NCBI GenBank assembly: GCA_002395835.1
Contig: DGVD01000011.1
Location: forward strand, 1-64,000
DNA: 64,000 nucleotides
Reading direction: 5' to 3'
DNA from: Bacteroidales bacterium UBA4293
GTDB taxonomy: Bacteria > Bacteroidota > Bacteroidia > Bacteroidales > Bacteroidaceae
How positions within the stretch are numbered: position 1 is the stretch's first letter; every line of letters starts with the position of its first letter. The translations under genes were made by a program, and so were the position numbers. Under the pieces are notes generated by a model. The model had not been told where the DNA came from. It did not search any database and worked only from the letters and a program-made list of their open reading frames with translations. Positions 8,348 to 17,204 of this stretch are shown in pieces.

Positions 8348-8385
8348 GAAAAAGGGTCATGCACTAAGGCATGACCCTTTTTTAT
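8348..8385 (+). terminator. Terminator, probably bidirectional
   Basis: AAAGGGTCATGC, short loop, GCATGACCCTTTTTT. It lies between the convergent ends of the secreted-protein gene and valS. Confidence 0.88.
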
Positions 8386-8396
8386 AATAGGTAAAT

Positions 8397-11156
8397 TCAG
8401 TTATTTTTCAGTGCAGCCACTGATTCTTTGAGTGATGCTATCTTACTTTCAGCATCAGCTTTCTTCTTACGTTCCAGTTCTACCACTTGTGCAGGTGCAT
8501 GGGCCGTAAATTTCTCATTACTCAGTTTCTTCATGATTCCTGCCAGGAAGCCTTCCAGTCGCTTGATTTCTGTTTCTGCTTTTTCTATTTCTGCAGCTGT
8601 GTCTATCAGGTTACCCAGTGGAACTGCATATTCTGTGGTGCCAACCATGAATGATGCGGAGCCGTCACCCTTCTGTGATACGTAGTTGATTTCAGACAGG
8701 TTAGCCATTTTCTTGATGGTTGCACCCAATGCTGGACAGCGAGTTATATTACGTTCTTCTGGGTTATCCAGAACCACTTCCATGGTCATCGTTTCCTTTT
8801 GTGCAATATTCTTGGAACTACGAACGGCACGAACACCGGAAATGATTTGTTTGGCAATTTTGTACTGTTCCAGCAAGTCTTTTTCCTCTTCTTGAAGAGT
8901 CTCTACCGTTAAAGGATTGACCATGATGCTTTCGCCATCTTTACGTTCTGCCAGATGTTGCCAAAGCTCCTCGCTGATAAATGGCATGAATGGATGGATA
9001 ATCTTCATCAGGAGTTCAAAGAAACTTAACGTAGCTTTCAGGGTCTCTTTGTCTATAGGAGCCTGATATGCTGGTTTAATCATTTCCAGATACCAACCAG
9101 AGAATTCATCGGTAAACAGTTTGAATGCTGCCATGAGAGCCTCGCTCAAACGGTACTTGGAGAATAAGTCCTCAATTTCTGCATTGGTTTCCTTAATGAC
9201 AGCATTGAACCATGCAATGGTCTTCTTGTTGGAGATAGGCTGTTCAATGTCGGCAACCTCCCAGCCACTTACCAGACGGAAAGCATTCCATATCTTGTTA
9301 CAGAAAGCAGCACCTTGCTGGCAAAGTGCCTCATCAAACAGAATGTCATTTCCAGCAGGGGCAGAAAGCATCATACCCATACGGACTCCATCCGCACCGA
9401 AGCGCTCAATCAAATCCAGTGGGTCAGGACTGTTGCCCAGTGACTTGCTCATCTTACGGCCTAGCTTGTCGCGTACAATACCTGTGAAGTACACGTTCTT
9501 GAAAGGCATATCACCCATATATTCATAGCCAGCCATGATCATACGTGCCACCCAGAAGAAGATAATGTCAGGACCGGTAACCAGGTCATTTGTAGGGTAG
9601 TAGTATTTTATTTCCTCATTACCTGGATTGTTGATACCATCAAACAGAGAAATTGGCCACAACCAGGAAGAGAACCAGGTATCCAGTGCATCTTCATCCT
9701 GACGTAGGTCGGAGGCAGTAAGACTTGAATCTCCAGTTTTTTCTTGTGCCAGTTTAACTGCTTCTTCTATGTTTTCAGCCACTACGTAACCACCTGAAGG
9801 CAGGTAATAAGCAGGGATACGGTGTCCCCACCAAAGCTGGCGACTGATACACCAGTCTTTTATGTTTTCAAGCCAGTTCCGGTAAGTGTTCTTATACTTA
9901 GCCGGGTAGAACTTCAGTTCGTCGTTCATCACTGGAGGTAGGGCCATGTCAGCAAAGTGCTTCATCTTAAGGAACCACTGCATACTCAAACGTGGCTCGA
10001 TAGGCACATTGGTACGCTCGCTGTAACCCACTTTATTGTCATAGTCTTCCTGTTTTTCCAGAAGACCAGCTGCTTCCATATCGGTAGTAATCTGCATACG
10101 GCAGTCAAAACGGTCCATACCGATGTATAGTCCTGCAGCTTCACTTAAGGTTCCGTCAGGATTGAATACGTCGATAGCTTCCAGATTATATTTTTCACCC
10201 AGCATATAGTCGTTTACATCGTGGGCAGGTGTAACCTTCAAGCATCCGGTTCCGAATTCTATTTCCACATATTCGTCCTGGATGATAGGTACTACACGGT
10301 TCACCATTGGAACGATGACTTTCTTTCCTTTCAGCCAAGTGTTTTTAGGGTCATTAGGGTTAATGCATACAGCTACGTCGCCCATGATAGTCTCTGGACG
10401 GGTGGTAGCTACTACGGCATAACGTCTTCCCTGAGGGTCACGGTGTATGACTTGCTGCTTTACGGTAGGATCAAATTCTTTATCGTTATTGCAAATAACT
10501 ATAGCATTAGGCTCTTCTCCGTCGGTGCTTCCTGATGGCTCATCTACATAGTACTTCATGTAGAAAAGCTTGGAATGCTCATCATGATAGATTACCTCTT
10601 CATCAGAAAGGGCAGTCTGGCGTTCCGGATCCCAGTTTACCATACGTACACCTCTGTAGATGAGTCCTTTGTTGTAAAGGTCTACAAAGACTTTGATGAC
10701 GCTTTTGCTTCTAGATTCATCCATGGTAAAGGCAGTACGGTCCCAGTCGCAGGAGCATCCCAGTTTACGTAATTGTTTAAGGATGATGCCTCCGTGCTCG
10801 TCGGTCCATGCCCATGCGTGCTTCAGGAACTCTTCACGTGTCAGGTCACTTTTCTGAATACCCTGTTCAGCCAGACGCTTAATGACTTTCGCTTCTGTTG
10901 CGATGGATGCGTGGTCGGTTCCTGGCACCCAGCAAGCATTTTTACCCTGCATACGGGCGTGTCTTACCAGGATGTCCTGTATGGTTTCATTCAACACATG
11001 GCCCATGTGGAGCACACCGGTTACATTGGGTGGGGGAATCACTACGGTATAAGGTTCTCTACCATCAGGTTTAGAGCTAAACAGCTTATGGTCAAGCCAG
11101 TACTGATACCACTTGGCTTCCACATCGGTAGGATTGTATTTGCTTGCTAATTCCAT
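8397..11156 (-). CDS. valS: Valyl-tRNA synthetase
   Basis: 919 residues from the chosen ATG. Class I aminoacyl-tRNA synthetase: HIGH-type motif HMGH within PPPNVTGVLHMGHVL, an editing (CP1) domain in the middle, KMSKS within GRKMSKSLGNSPDP, an anticodon-binding domain, and a C-terminal coiled-coil arm (the last roughly 70 residues, rich in Glu and Lys) typical of ValRS. A longer in-frame reading begins at GTG 11183, but the -7 box at 11194-11201 puts the transcript start only a few nt from it, and the N-terminus MELASKYNPTDVEAKWYQYW is the family start. Monocistronic. Confidence 0.97.
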   Translation of the reverse strand: MELASKYNPTDVEAKWYQYWLDHKLFSSKPDGREPYTVVIPPPNVTGVLHMGHVLNETIQDILVRHARMQGKNACWVPGTDHASIATEAKVIKRLAEQGIQKSDLTREEFLKHAWAWTDEHGGIILKQLRKLGCSCDWDRTAFTMDESRSKSVIKVFVDLYNKGLIYRGVRMVNWDPERQTALSDEEVIYHDEHSKLFYMKYYVDEPSGSTDGEEPNAIVICNNDKEFDPTVKQQVIHRDPQGRRYAVVATTRPETIMGDVAVCINPNDPKNTWLKGKKVIVPMVNRVVPIIQDEYVEIEFGTGCLKVTPAHDVNDYMLGEKYNLEAIDVFNPDGTLSEAAGLYIGMDRFDCRMQITTDMEAAGLLEKQEDYDNKVGYSERTNVPIEPRLSMQWFLKMKHFADMALPPVMNDELKFYPAKYKNTYRNWLENIKDWCISRQLWWGHRIPAYYLPSGGYVVAENIEEAVKLAQEKTGDSSLTASDLRQDEDALDTWFSSWLWPISLFDGINNPGNEEIKYYYPTNDLVTGPDIIFFWVARMIMAGYEYMGDMPFKNVYFTGIVRDKLGRKMSKSLGNSPDPLDLIERFGADGVRMGMMLSAPAGNDILFDEALCQQGAAFCNKIWNAFRLVSGWEVADIEQPISNKKTIAWFNAVIKETNAEIEDLFSKYRLSEALMAAFKLFTDEFSGWYLEMIKPAYQAPIDKETLKATLSFFELLMKIIHPFMPFISEELWQHLAERKDGESIMVNPLTVETLQEEEKDLLEQYKIAKQIISGVRAVRSSKNIAQKETMTMEVVLDNPEERNITRCPALGATIKKMANLSEINYVSQKGDGSASFMVGTTEYAVPLGNLIDTAAEIEKAETEIKRLEGFLAGIMKKLSNEKFTAHAPAQVVELERKKKADAESKIASLKESVAALKNN

Positions 11157-11193
11157 TTTATATAAAGTTTTTATCTTTTTCACATTTGGGGTG

Positions 11194-11201
11194 CAAAATT
11201 A
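11194..11201 (-). promoter_or_regulatory. -7 box of valS (TAATTTTG)
   Basis: Minus-strand TATAATTTTGC. It predicts a leader of about 30 nt to the ATG at 11156 and argues against a start at 11183. Confidence 0.6.
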
Positions 11202-11279
11202 TAAAAAATAGAGGAAATAGACGAAAGGAATTCTAATTAATTAGGTATTCTTATCAAAATACCGATTTTTATTTATTAT

Positions 11280-11311
11280 TTTGGCATTGCTTTGAAAATG
11301 TGCTATCTTTG
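11280..11311 (+). promoter_or_regulatory. Promoter of the lipoprotein-aspS unit
   Basis: TTTG at 11280-11283, 20-nt spacer, TATCTTTG at 11304-11311: a full match to the Bacteroidetes promoter. It fixes the downstream start at 11360, because the in-frame ATG at 11300 lies inside the promoter. Confidence 0.8.
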
Positions 11312-11359
11312 CACCTACTTAAATTTGAAATAGATAAACTTATTAAAAAGTATTTGAAA

Positions 11360-11830
11360 ATGAAAAAGTATTTTTTGATGGCAGTAGCATGCGTAGCTAT
11401 GGCAGCTTGTGGAGGTAATAGCCAGGATGCAGCTACAGTTGAAACCCCTGAAGAACTGAATAACTTGATAGAGTCTATCAACGAGTCTGCTGCTCAGATT
11501 GACGCAGAGACCAAGGCTTTGATTGAGAAGCAGGAGTCTGGTGTGATTACAGAAGAGGAAAAGACTACTCTGATTCAGAAGCTGAAAGCTATCGGTGCAA
11601 AAGTTGTCGTAGGTGAAAAGACCTTGGAAGCTGGTGTTGAAGATGCAAAGGCTGCTGTAGAGGGCTCTAAAGAAGAGGCTAAAGATATAGTAAACCAAGC
11701 TACTGATGGTGCAGTGGAAAAGGTTGAAGCTGCTAAGAAGACTGCAGAAGATGTGAAAGCTAAGGCTGACAACATCAAGGAAAGTGCAGAGCAGTTGAAG
11801 GATGCCGTTAACGCTTTGAAGAAGAAATAA
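11360..11830 (+). CDS. Small lipoprotein with long charged helix
   Basis: 156 residues. The N-terminus MKKYFLMAVACVAMAACGG has a lipobox with the acylated Cys at residue 17, so it is membrane anchored. The rest is almost entirely Glu/Lys/Ala-rich helix (for example EAAKKTAEDVKAKADNIKES), suggesting a coiled coil like a small YtxH or apolipoprotein-type stress protein. Function unknown. The stop is 7 nt before aspS, so the two share a transcript. An upstream ATG at 11300 is rejected because the promoter overlaps it. Confidence 0.8.
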   Translation: MKKYFLMAVACVAMAACGGNSQDAATVETPEELNNLIESINESAAQIDAETKALIEKQESGVITEEEKTTLIQKLKAIGAKVVVGEKTLEAGVEDAKAAVEGSKEEAKDIVNQATDGAVEKVEAAKKTAEDVKAKADNIKESAEQLKDAVNALKKK

Positions 11831-11837
11831 TAAGACA

Positions 11838-13595
11838 ATGTTTAGAACCAAGACTTGTGGAGAACTGAGAATCTCCAACGTTGGTGAAGAGGTGACTCTT
11901 GCCGGATGGGTGCAGCGCACTCGTAAGATGGGTGGCATGACCTTCGTAGATTTGCGTGACCGTTATGGTATCACTCAGTTGGTCTTCAATGCGGAGACCG
12001 ATGCTTCACTTTGTGAGCAGAGTAATCATCTGGGTCGTGAATATGTCATCCAAGTTACAGGTAAGGTTAGTGAACGTTCTTCCAAAAATAATAAAATTCC
12101 TACGGGTGACATAGAAATCATCGTATCACAGCTGAATGTACTGAACACTTCAGAAGTTCCTCCATTCACCATTGAGGATGAAAGTGATGGTGGTGATGAT
12201 ATCCGTATGAAATACCGTTATCTGGATTTGCGTCGTAATGCTGTCCGTAAGAATCTGGAATTGCGTCATAAGATGACGATGGAAGTTCGTCGTTATCTGG
12301 ACAGCAAGGGTTTCTTGGAAGTAGAGACTCCTATGCTGATCGGCTCTACTCCTGAAGGAGCACGCGACTTCGTAGTTCCAAGCCGTATGAATCCTGGATG
12401 TTTCTACGCACTTCCTCAGAGTCCTCAAACTCTGAAGCAGTTGCTCATGGTGGCTGGTTTTGACCGTTACTTCCAGATTGTTAAGTGCTTCCGTGATGAA
12501 GATTTGCGTGCCGACCGTCAGCCCGAGTTTACTCAGATTGACTGTGAAATGTCTTTTGTAGAGCAGGATGATGTCATCAACTTGTTTGAAGGTATGGCTA
12601 AGCATCTGTTCAAGGAACTCCGTGGTGTGGAACTTACTGAACCATTTTTGCGTATGCCTTGGAATGAGGCTATGCGTCGTTTCGGTAGTGATAAGCCAGA
12701 TATGCGCTTTGGCATGGAGTTCGTGGAACTGATGGATGTGCTGAAAGGACATGGTTTCAGTGTATTTGATGAGGCAGCATACATCGGTGGTATCTGTGCT
12801 GAAGGTGCAGCTTCTTATACCCGTAAGCAGATTGATCAGTTGACTGATTGGGTAAAGCGTCCTCAGATTGGTGCTAAGGGTTTAGTCTATGCTCGTGTTC
12901 AGGATGATGGATCCGTAAAATCTAGTATCGACAAATTCTACTCTCAGGAAGTTCTGCAGCAGATGAAGGAGAAGTTTGGTGCAAAACCTGGAGACTTGAT
13001 CTTAATTCTGAGCGGTGCTGATGCCATGAAAACTCGTAAACAACTTTGTGAACTTCGTCTGGAGATGGGTAACCGTCTGGGACTTCGCGACAAGAACAAG
13101 TTTGCATTGCTGTGGGTTGTAGATTTCCCAATGTTCGAATGGAGTGAGGAGGAAGGTCGTCTTATGGCTATGCATCATCCATTTACCCATCCTAAGGATG
13201 AAGATATTCCTTTGCTGGATACTAATCCTGCAGCAGTACGTGCTGATGCTTACGATATGGTATGCAATGGTATCGAAGTGGGTGGTGGATCTATTCGTAT
13301 CCACGACAGCAAGTTGCAGGCTAAGATGTTTGAAATTCTTGGATTTACCCCAGAAAAGGCTAAGGAGCAGTTTGGCTTCTTGATGAATGCCTTCAAGTAT
13401 GGTGCTCCACCTCATGGTGGTTTGGCTTATGGCTTGGACCGTTGGGTTAGCATCTTTGCTGGTCTTGACAGTATTCGTGACTGTATCGCATTCCCAAAGA
13501 ACAATAGTGGACGTGATGTCATGCTCGATGCTCCAGCAGCACTAGACCAGAAACAGCTGGATGAGTTAAACCTCGTAGTAGATATCAAGGAATAA
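11838..13595 (+). CDS. aspS: Aspartyl-tRNA synthetase
   Basis: 585 residues, bacterial-type class II synthetase. N-terminal OB-fold anticodon-binding domain (residues 1-110, GWVQRTRKMGGMTFVDLRDR), catalytic domain with motif 2 (FRDEDLRADRQPEFTQID), an inserted GAD domain (about 290-410), and motif 3 near the C-terminus (GLAYGLDRWVSIFAG). It follows the lipoprotein gene by 7 nt and ends at a hairpin terminator. Confidence 0.97.
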   Translation: MFRTKTCGELRISNVGEEVTLAGWVQRTRKMGGMTFVDLRDRYGITQLVFNAETDASLCEQSNHLGREYVIQVTGKVSERSSKNNKIPTGDIEIIVSQLNVLNTSEVPPFTIEDESDGGDDIRMKYRYLDLRRNAVRKNLELRHKMTMEVRRYLDSKGFLEVETPMLIGSTPEGARDFVVPSRMNPGCFYALPQSPQTLKQLLMVAGFDRYFQIVKCFRDEDLRADRQPEFTQIDCEMSFVEQDDVINLFEGMAKHLFKELRGVELTEPFLRMPWNEAMRRFGSDKPDMRFGMEFVELMDVLKGHGFSVFDEAAYIGGICAEGAASYTRKQIDQLTDWVKRPQIGAKGLVYARVQDDGSVKSSIDKFYSQEVLQQMKEKFGAKPGDLILILSGADAMKTRKQLCELRLEMGNRLGLRDKNKFALLWVVDFPMFEWSEEEGRLMAMHHPFTHPKDEDIPLLDTNPAAVRADAYDMVCNGIEVGGGSIRIHDSKLQAKMFEILGFTPEKAKEQFGFLMNAFKYGAPPHGGLAYGLDRWVSIFAGLDSIRDCIAFPKNNSGRDVMLDAPAALDQKQLDELNLVVDIKE

Positions 13596-13620
13596 TAAAT
13601 ATACCTATTGGGAATTCGGA

Positions 13621-13652
13621 AAAGTGTATCACAAAAGTGGTACACTTTTTTT
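13621..13652 (+). terminator. Terminator after aspS
   Basis: AAAGTGTA-t-CAC, short loop, GTG-g-TACACTTT followed by a run of eight T. Confidence 0.85.
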
Positions 13653-13696
13653 TGAAAATAAAAATCAAAAAGCCCCTTTACTTGGCTCATTTTCCT

Positions 13697-13704
13697 TATA
13701 TTTG
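13697..13704 (+). promoter_or_regulatory. -7 box of the kinase-RapZ operon (TATATTTG)
   Basis: TATATTTG 17 nt upstream of the ATG at 13722, implying a very short leader. No convincing -33 TTTG. Confidence 0.55.
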
Positions 13705-13721
13705 CATAAATTTAGCAAAGA

Positions 13722-15296
13722 ATGGAAAATATCTTAGAAAGTTTATATAAAGGATGGTTTGGAGTAGAGTGCGACTCTGTGGTAAAAATACAGGGCTCTG
13801 GCAGTAACCGAAACTATTACCGTCTTTCTGGACCTTCTGGCTCTGTCATAGGAGTAGTGGGTCCTTCCGTAGATGAGAACCAGACATTTATTTATTTGGC
13901 TAGGCACTTCAAGGCAAAAGGTTTGCCAGTTCCTGAGGTTTTAGCAGTAAACGACAAGTGTACGCATTATATTCAGGAAGATTTGGGTTCTGTGGCACTT
14001 TTCGATGCCATTAAGGAGGGCCGGGACAATGACGGACACTATACCCCTGAGCATGTTAGCCTCCTGAAGAAAACCATAGCCAAGCTTCCAGCTGTACAGT
14101 TTATCGGTGCCAAAGGCTTGGATTGGGATAAATGTTATCCCTTGCCTACTATGGGCCGTGCCAGCATACAGTTTGACCTGAACTATTTTAAATATGATTT
14201 CCTGAAGTTCACAGGAGTGGACTTCCATGAATTCAAGTTGGAAATGGATTTCCATGCGTTGGCTGATGATTTGCTGGCTGATGCTGACAATACTTTCTTG
14301 TACCGTGATTTCCAGGCACGTAATGTGATGTTGAAAGATGGTACAGACCCAATGTTCATTGATTTCCAGGGTGGTCGTAGGGGGCCTGTGTATTACGATG
14401 TGGCTTCTTTCTTGTGGCAGGCTTCTGCCAAGTATTCCCCAGAACTTCGTGAAGAACTTATCCAGGTTTATCTGGAAGAGTTGCGTAAGTTTAAGGAGGT
14501 GGATGAGAAGGAGTTCCGAAAGAACCTGAACCTTTGGGTGCTGTTCCGTTTGCTTCAGGTGCTGGGTGCCTATGGTTTCCGGGGCTTGTTTGAACGCAAG
14601 AAGCATTTCATTGACAGCATAGCTCCAGCCATTTCTAATCTGGAAGCTTTATTGAATGAGAACGATTTCCGTTATGAGTATTTGGTGAAGGTGCTTCGTG
14701 ACGTCATTGACATGGATAGCTTCATCTTGGCAGATGGTACCCGTATTTGGCTCCGTGAACCGAAACCATTGACACAGTCTAAACCTTATTTCTCCAAGTT
14801 CGATAATAAGGGTCCGTTGAAGGTGCGTGTGTTCAGTTTCTCCTTCTGGAAGGGCATTCCAGAGGATGAAAGTGGAAACGGTGGTGGATATGTATTCGAT
14901 GTCCGTTGTACGCATAACCCTGGTCGTTATCCAGAATATAAGAACCAGACGGGTTTGGATGCTCCAGTAAAGGAATTCCTGGAGAAGGATGGTGAAATAA
15001 CAGTGTATCTCCGTAGTGTCTACAAGCTTGCTGATGCTCATGTGGAAAGATATATCAAACGAGGTTTCACTAGCTTGATGTTCAGTTTCGGTTGTACTGG
15101 AGGTCAGCATCGCAGTGTGTATGCTGCACAGCATCTGGCAGAGCACATCAACAAGAAATATGGGGTGGAGGTGGAACTCTTGCATCGTGAGCAGAAAATC
15201 AGTCAGCACTTCGACCCATTCAAGGTGAAGAAAACGGATGAGTTGCAGATGAACAGCAGGCAAATACCATTGAGTATAAGTGAAGAAGGACTATAA
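13722..15296 (+). CDS. Sugar kinase (AmgK-like phosphotransferase) fused to a RapZ C-terminal domain
   Basis: 524 residues in two domains. Residues 1-320 are an aminoglycoside-phosphotransferase-fold kinase: catalytic loop YRDFQARNVM (D196, N201) and metal site FIDFQGGRRGP (D214). Residues about 366-490 match the RapZ C-terminal domain, with FDVRCTHNPGR and the signature GCTGGQHRSV (457-466); the P-loop N-terminal domain of RapZ is absent. The next gene, overlapping by 1 nt (TAATG), is MurU-like. By analogy with the AmgK/MurU pair, the kinase probably makes a sugar-1-phosphate such as MurNAc-1-P from recycled cell wall, and the RapZ domain may sense an amino-sugar phosphate. The exact substrate is inference. 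Confidence 0.85.
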   Translation: MENILESLYKGWFGVECDSVVKIQGSGSNRNYYRLSGPSGSVIGVVGPSVDENQTFIYLARHFKAKGLPVPEVLAVNDKCTHYIQEDLGSVALFDAIKEGRDNDGHYTPEHVSLLKKTIAKLPAVQFIGAKGLDWDKCYPLPTMGRASIQFDLNYFKYDFLKFTGVDFHEFKLEMDFHALADDLLADADNTFLYRDFQARNVMLKDGTDPMFIDFQGGRRGPVYYDVASFLWQASAKYSPELREELIQVYLEELRKFKEVDEKEFRKNLNLWVLFRLLQVLGAYGFRGLFERKKHFIDSIAPAISNLEALLNENDFRYEYLVKVLRDVIDMDSFILADGTRIWLREPKPLTQSKPYFSKFDNKGPLKVRVFSFSFWKGIPEDESGNGGGYVFDVRCTHNPGRYPEYKNQTGLDAPVKEFLEKDGEITVYLRSVYKLADAHVERYIKRGFTSLMFSFGCTGGQHRSVYAAQHLAEHINKKYGVEVELLHREQKISQHFDPFKVKKTDELQMNSRQIPLSISEEGL

Positions 15297-16024
15297 TGAG
15301 AGCGATGATTTTTGCAGCAGGATTGGGTACGCGGCTGAAGCCACTGACCGATAGCATTCCTAAGGCGTTAGTGCCTGTGGGAGGGAAACCTTTGTTGCAG
15401 ATTTTGATAGATAGACTCGTGGCTTCTGGATGTACGGAGGCTACCGTGAATGTGCATCACTTTTCGGAGAAGATTATCGACTATCTATATTACAATAAGC
15501 AACCCATCAAGATTAACATCAGTGATGAGAGTGGGGAATTGCTGGAAACAGGGGGAGGTATCCGTAAGGCTGCCCGGTTTTTTGCCGATGGAGAACCTTT
15601 CCTTATCCATAATGTAGATATCCTTCATAATCTGGATCTTGGGAAATTTTATGAGGAGAATGCCCGAAGAGGAGATGCCGTCCTTCTGGTTAGTGCAAGA
15701 AAGACACAAAGGTATTTCCTTTTCGATGATGAGAATAATCTGGTAGGGTGGACAAACTTGAAGACGGGAGAAGTAAAGTCTCCTTTTCCCAATCTGGATC
15801 CGAAACAATGCCGCATGTATGCCTTTGGAGGTATCCATATCTTTAATCCCCGTCTGTTTCAGGAGATGGACAAGTGGCCTGCCAAATTCTCCATCGTAGA
15901 CTTTTACCAGAGTGTATGCGACAAATACATCATTAAAGGTTATCCTAAGGATGACCTTAAGCTGGTAGATGTAGGGAAACTGGAAACCTTGTCCGAAGCA
16001 GAGAACTTTCTTAAAAACAAATAA
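15296..16024 (+). CDS. MurU-like sugar-phosphate nucleotidyltransferase
   Basis: 242 residues, NTP-transferase (GT-A) fold. The nucleotide-binding motif AAGLGTRLKPLTDSIPKAL is at residues 7-25, with a metal-site segment HNVDILHN near 100. Size and lack of a C-terminal beta-helix fit MurU or a simple sugar-1-P nucleotidyltransferase rather than GlmU or RmlA. Together with the preceding kinase it would turn a free amino sugar into a UDP-sugar, bypassing de novo synthesis. Start overlaps the previous stop by 1 nt, indicating translational coupling. Confidence 0.87.
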   Translation: MRAMIFAAGLGTRLKPLTDSIPKALVPVGGKPLLQILIDRLVASGCTEATVNVHHFSEKIIDYLYYNKQPIKINISDESGELLETGGGIRKAARFFADGEPFLIHNVDILHNLDLGKFYEENARRGDAVLLVSARKTQRYFLFDDENNLVGWTNLKTGEVKSPFPNLDPKQCRMYAFGGIHIFNPRLFQEMDKWPAKFSIVDFYQSVCDKYIIKGYPKDDLKLVDVGKLETLSEAENFLKNK

Positions 16025-16033
16025 TTACATCTT

Positions 16034-16456
16034 ATGAAGAGACTCTTATACCTTGCACTTGTACTTTGCTGTGCAGTAGCCTGCAAACAGAAACCTGCTC
16101 CTGTGGTAGAACCAGCTAGTGAGGCACAGGACTCCCTAGTAGAAGAAATTGTGGCAGAACCGGATACTTTTGTCTATTTCCAGACCGAAGAAGATGTTCG
16201 TGCTTATCTCTGCAAGCATATCTATAAGAATGATGAGAATTTTGTCCTGGCTTTTAATGAGAATGCCAATGAAATAACCTATAACGAGATGCCCGTTTCC
16301 CACACTACTATCATTGAGGAGTTTAATGATACCATGGCTTTGGTCAAGAGCTCTGGCATGCTGGGAAATACCACCATACGTTTCACGGCATTACCCACTG
16401 GAAATGTGATAGAAGACTTGAATGACGGTATCCTGTACTGGGAACACAACAAATAA
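16034..16456 (+). CDS. Small lipoprotein of unknown function
   Basis: 140 residues. MKRLLYLALVLCCAVAC gives a lipobox with Cys at residue 17, followed by a Pro/Glu-rich linker (about 20-45) and a small globular domain (FQTEEDVRAYLCKHIYKN onward). No family recognised. It starts 9 nt after the MurU-like gene and completes that operon. Its stop codon directly abuts the stop of the convergent gene at 16457, with no base between them and no hairpin seen. Confidence 0.75.
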   Translation: MKRLLYLALVLCCAVACKQKPAPVVEPASEAQDSLVEEIVAEPDTFVYFQTEEDVRAYLCKHIYKNDENFVLAFNENANEITYNEMPVSHTTIIEEFNDTMALVKSSGMLGNTTIRFTALPTGNVIEDLNDGILYWEHNK

Positions 16457-17083
16457 TCATTCTATCTCCAGCTTCACCAGCTTTATAGATTTCGACAAAT
16501 CATTGGGATTTGTACCTAAGACTCCCTCTGGTATCTCTTCATTATGCTCTTTAAATAGGTTGGTCCAGAACTCTGGCATATTACCATCCTTGTCCCTGAA
16601 ATTCATGGGGTGAGCCTCAAAGATAGGCTTGCCTTCCGCATCGGTATAGCTTTCATATACCAGTTCACTGCAGTACAGGCTCCCATTGTCGGGGAGGTAG
16701 AGGAAATCATAGGGTTGCCCCATGAAACTTTTGGCATTCTCTATCACCTGTTCCGGATCTATCTCTCCCGAAATGACTCTATAGTAAGAGAGGGCTCCAT
16801 CTCTTTCCTTGAACTCAGAGATAGGGGTTTCTGTGACCCCTTTCTTGGATGAGGCTTCCAATACGTAAATCCCGTCTTCTCTGCATTCAATGATTCCTAC
16901 ATGAGTGTAGCTGGAGAGGGAGTCGGATGTGGCAGAAGCTATGGCACCGTCGAATGCTGATGCACCCGCAGAGACGAAAACCAGGTCTGCTGTCTGCAGT
17001 CTGTCTTTCAGGGTTTCTGTACATGCCGAAATAAGTAATCCAATAAAGGATATCATAAAATACAGTTTGAATCTAGAATACAT
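16457..17083 (-). CDS. Permuted NlpC/P60-type (YiiX/YebB-like) lipoprotein
   Basis: 208 residues. Lipobox LLISAC with Cys21. The fold has the circularly permuted NlpC/P60 order: a His in YTHVGII (H61) precedes the Cys in SLYCSELVYESY (C138). YiiX-like proteins are predicted cysteine hydrolases or amidases acting on peptides or lipids at the envelope; the actual substrate is unknown. Monocistronic and convergent with the cell-wall-recycling operon, so a link to peptidoglycan turnover is possible but not shown. Confidence 0.85.
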   Translation of the reverse strand: MYSRFKLYFMISFIGLLISACTETLKDRLQTADLVFVSAGASAFDGAIASATSDSLSSYTHVGIIECREDGIYVLEASSKKGVTETPISEFKERDGALSYYRVISGEIDPEQVIENAKSFMGQPYDFLYLPDNGSLYCSELVYESYTDAEGKPIFEAHPMNFRDKDGNMPEFWTNLFKEHNEEIPEGVLGTNPNDLSKSIKLVKLEIE

Positions 17084-17158
17084 TATGATTAATCAGTAGC
17101 TTTTATGCAAAGGTAATAATTTTCAAACGATTCCTTGTTATCGCATACAGTTTTTTTG

Positions 17159-17166
17159 TATATTTG
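17159..17166 (+). promoter_or_regulatory. -7 box of the CE1 esterase gene (TATATTTG)
   Basis: TATATTTGCC, 38 nt before the ATG. Upstream spacing offers only a weak TTGT at the -33 position. Confidence 0.6.
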
Positions 17167-17204
17167 CCCCAGAATCTAATACAAACAACTTTAATTTATA
17201 ACAC

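Noticed and set aside
12150..12752. A long minus-strand open frame within aspS.
   Set aside because: It is the complement of a well-supported synthetase gene and has no recognisable protein features.
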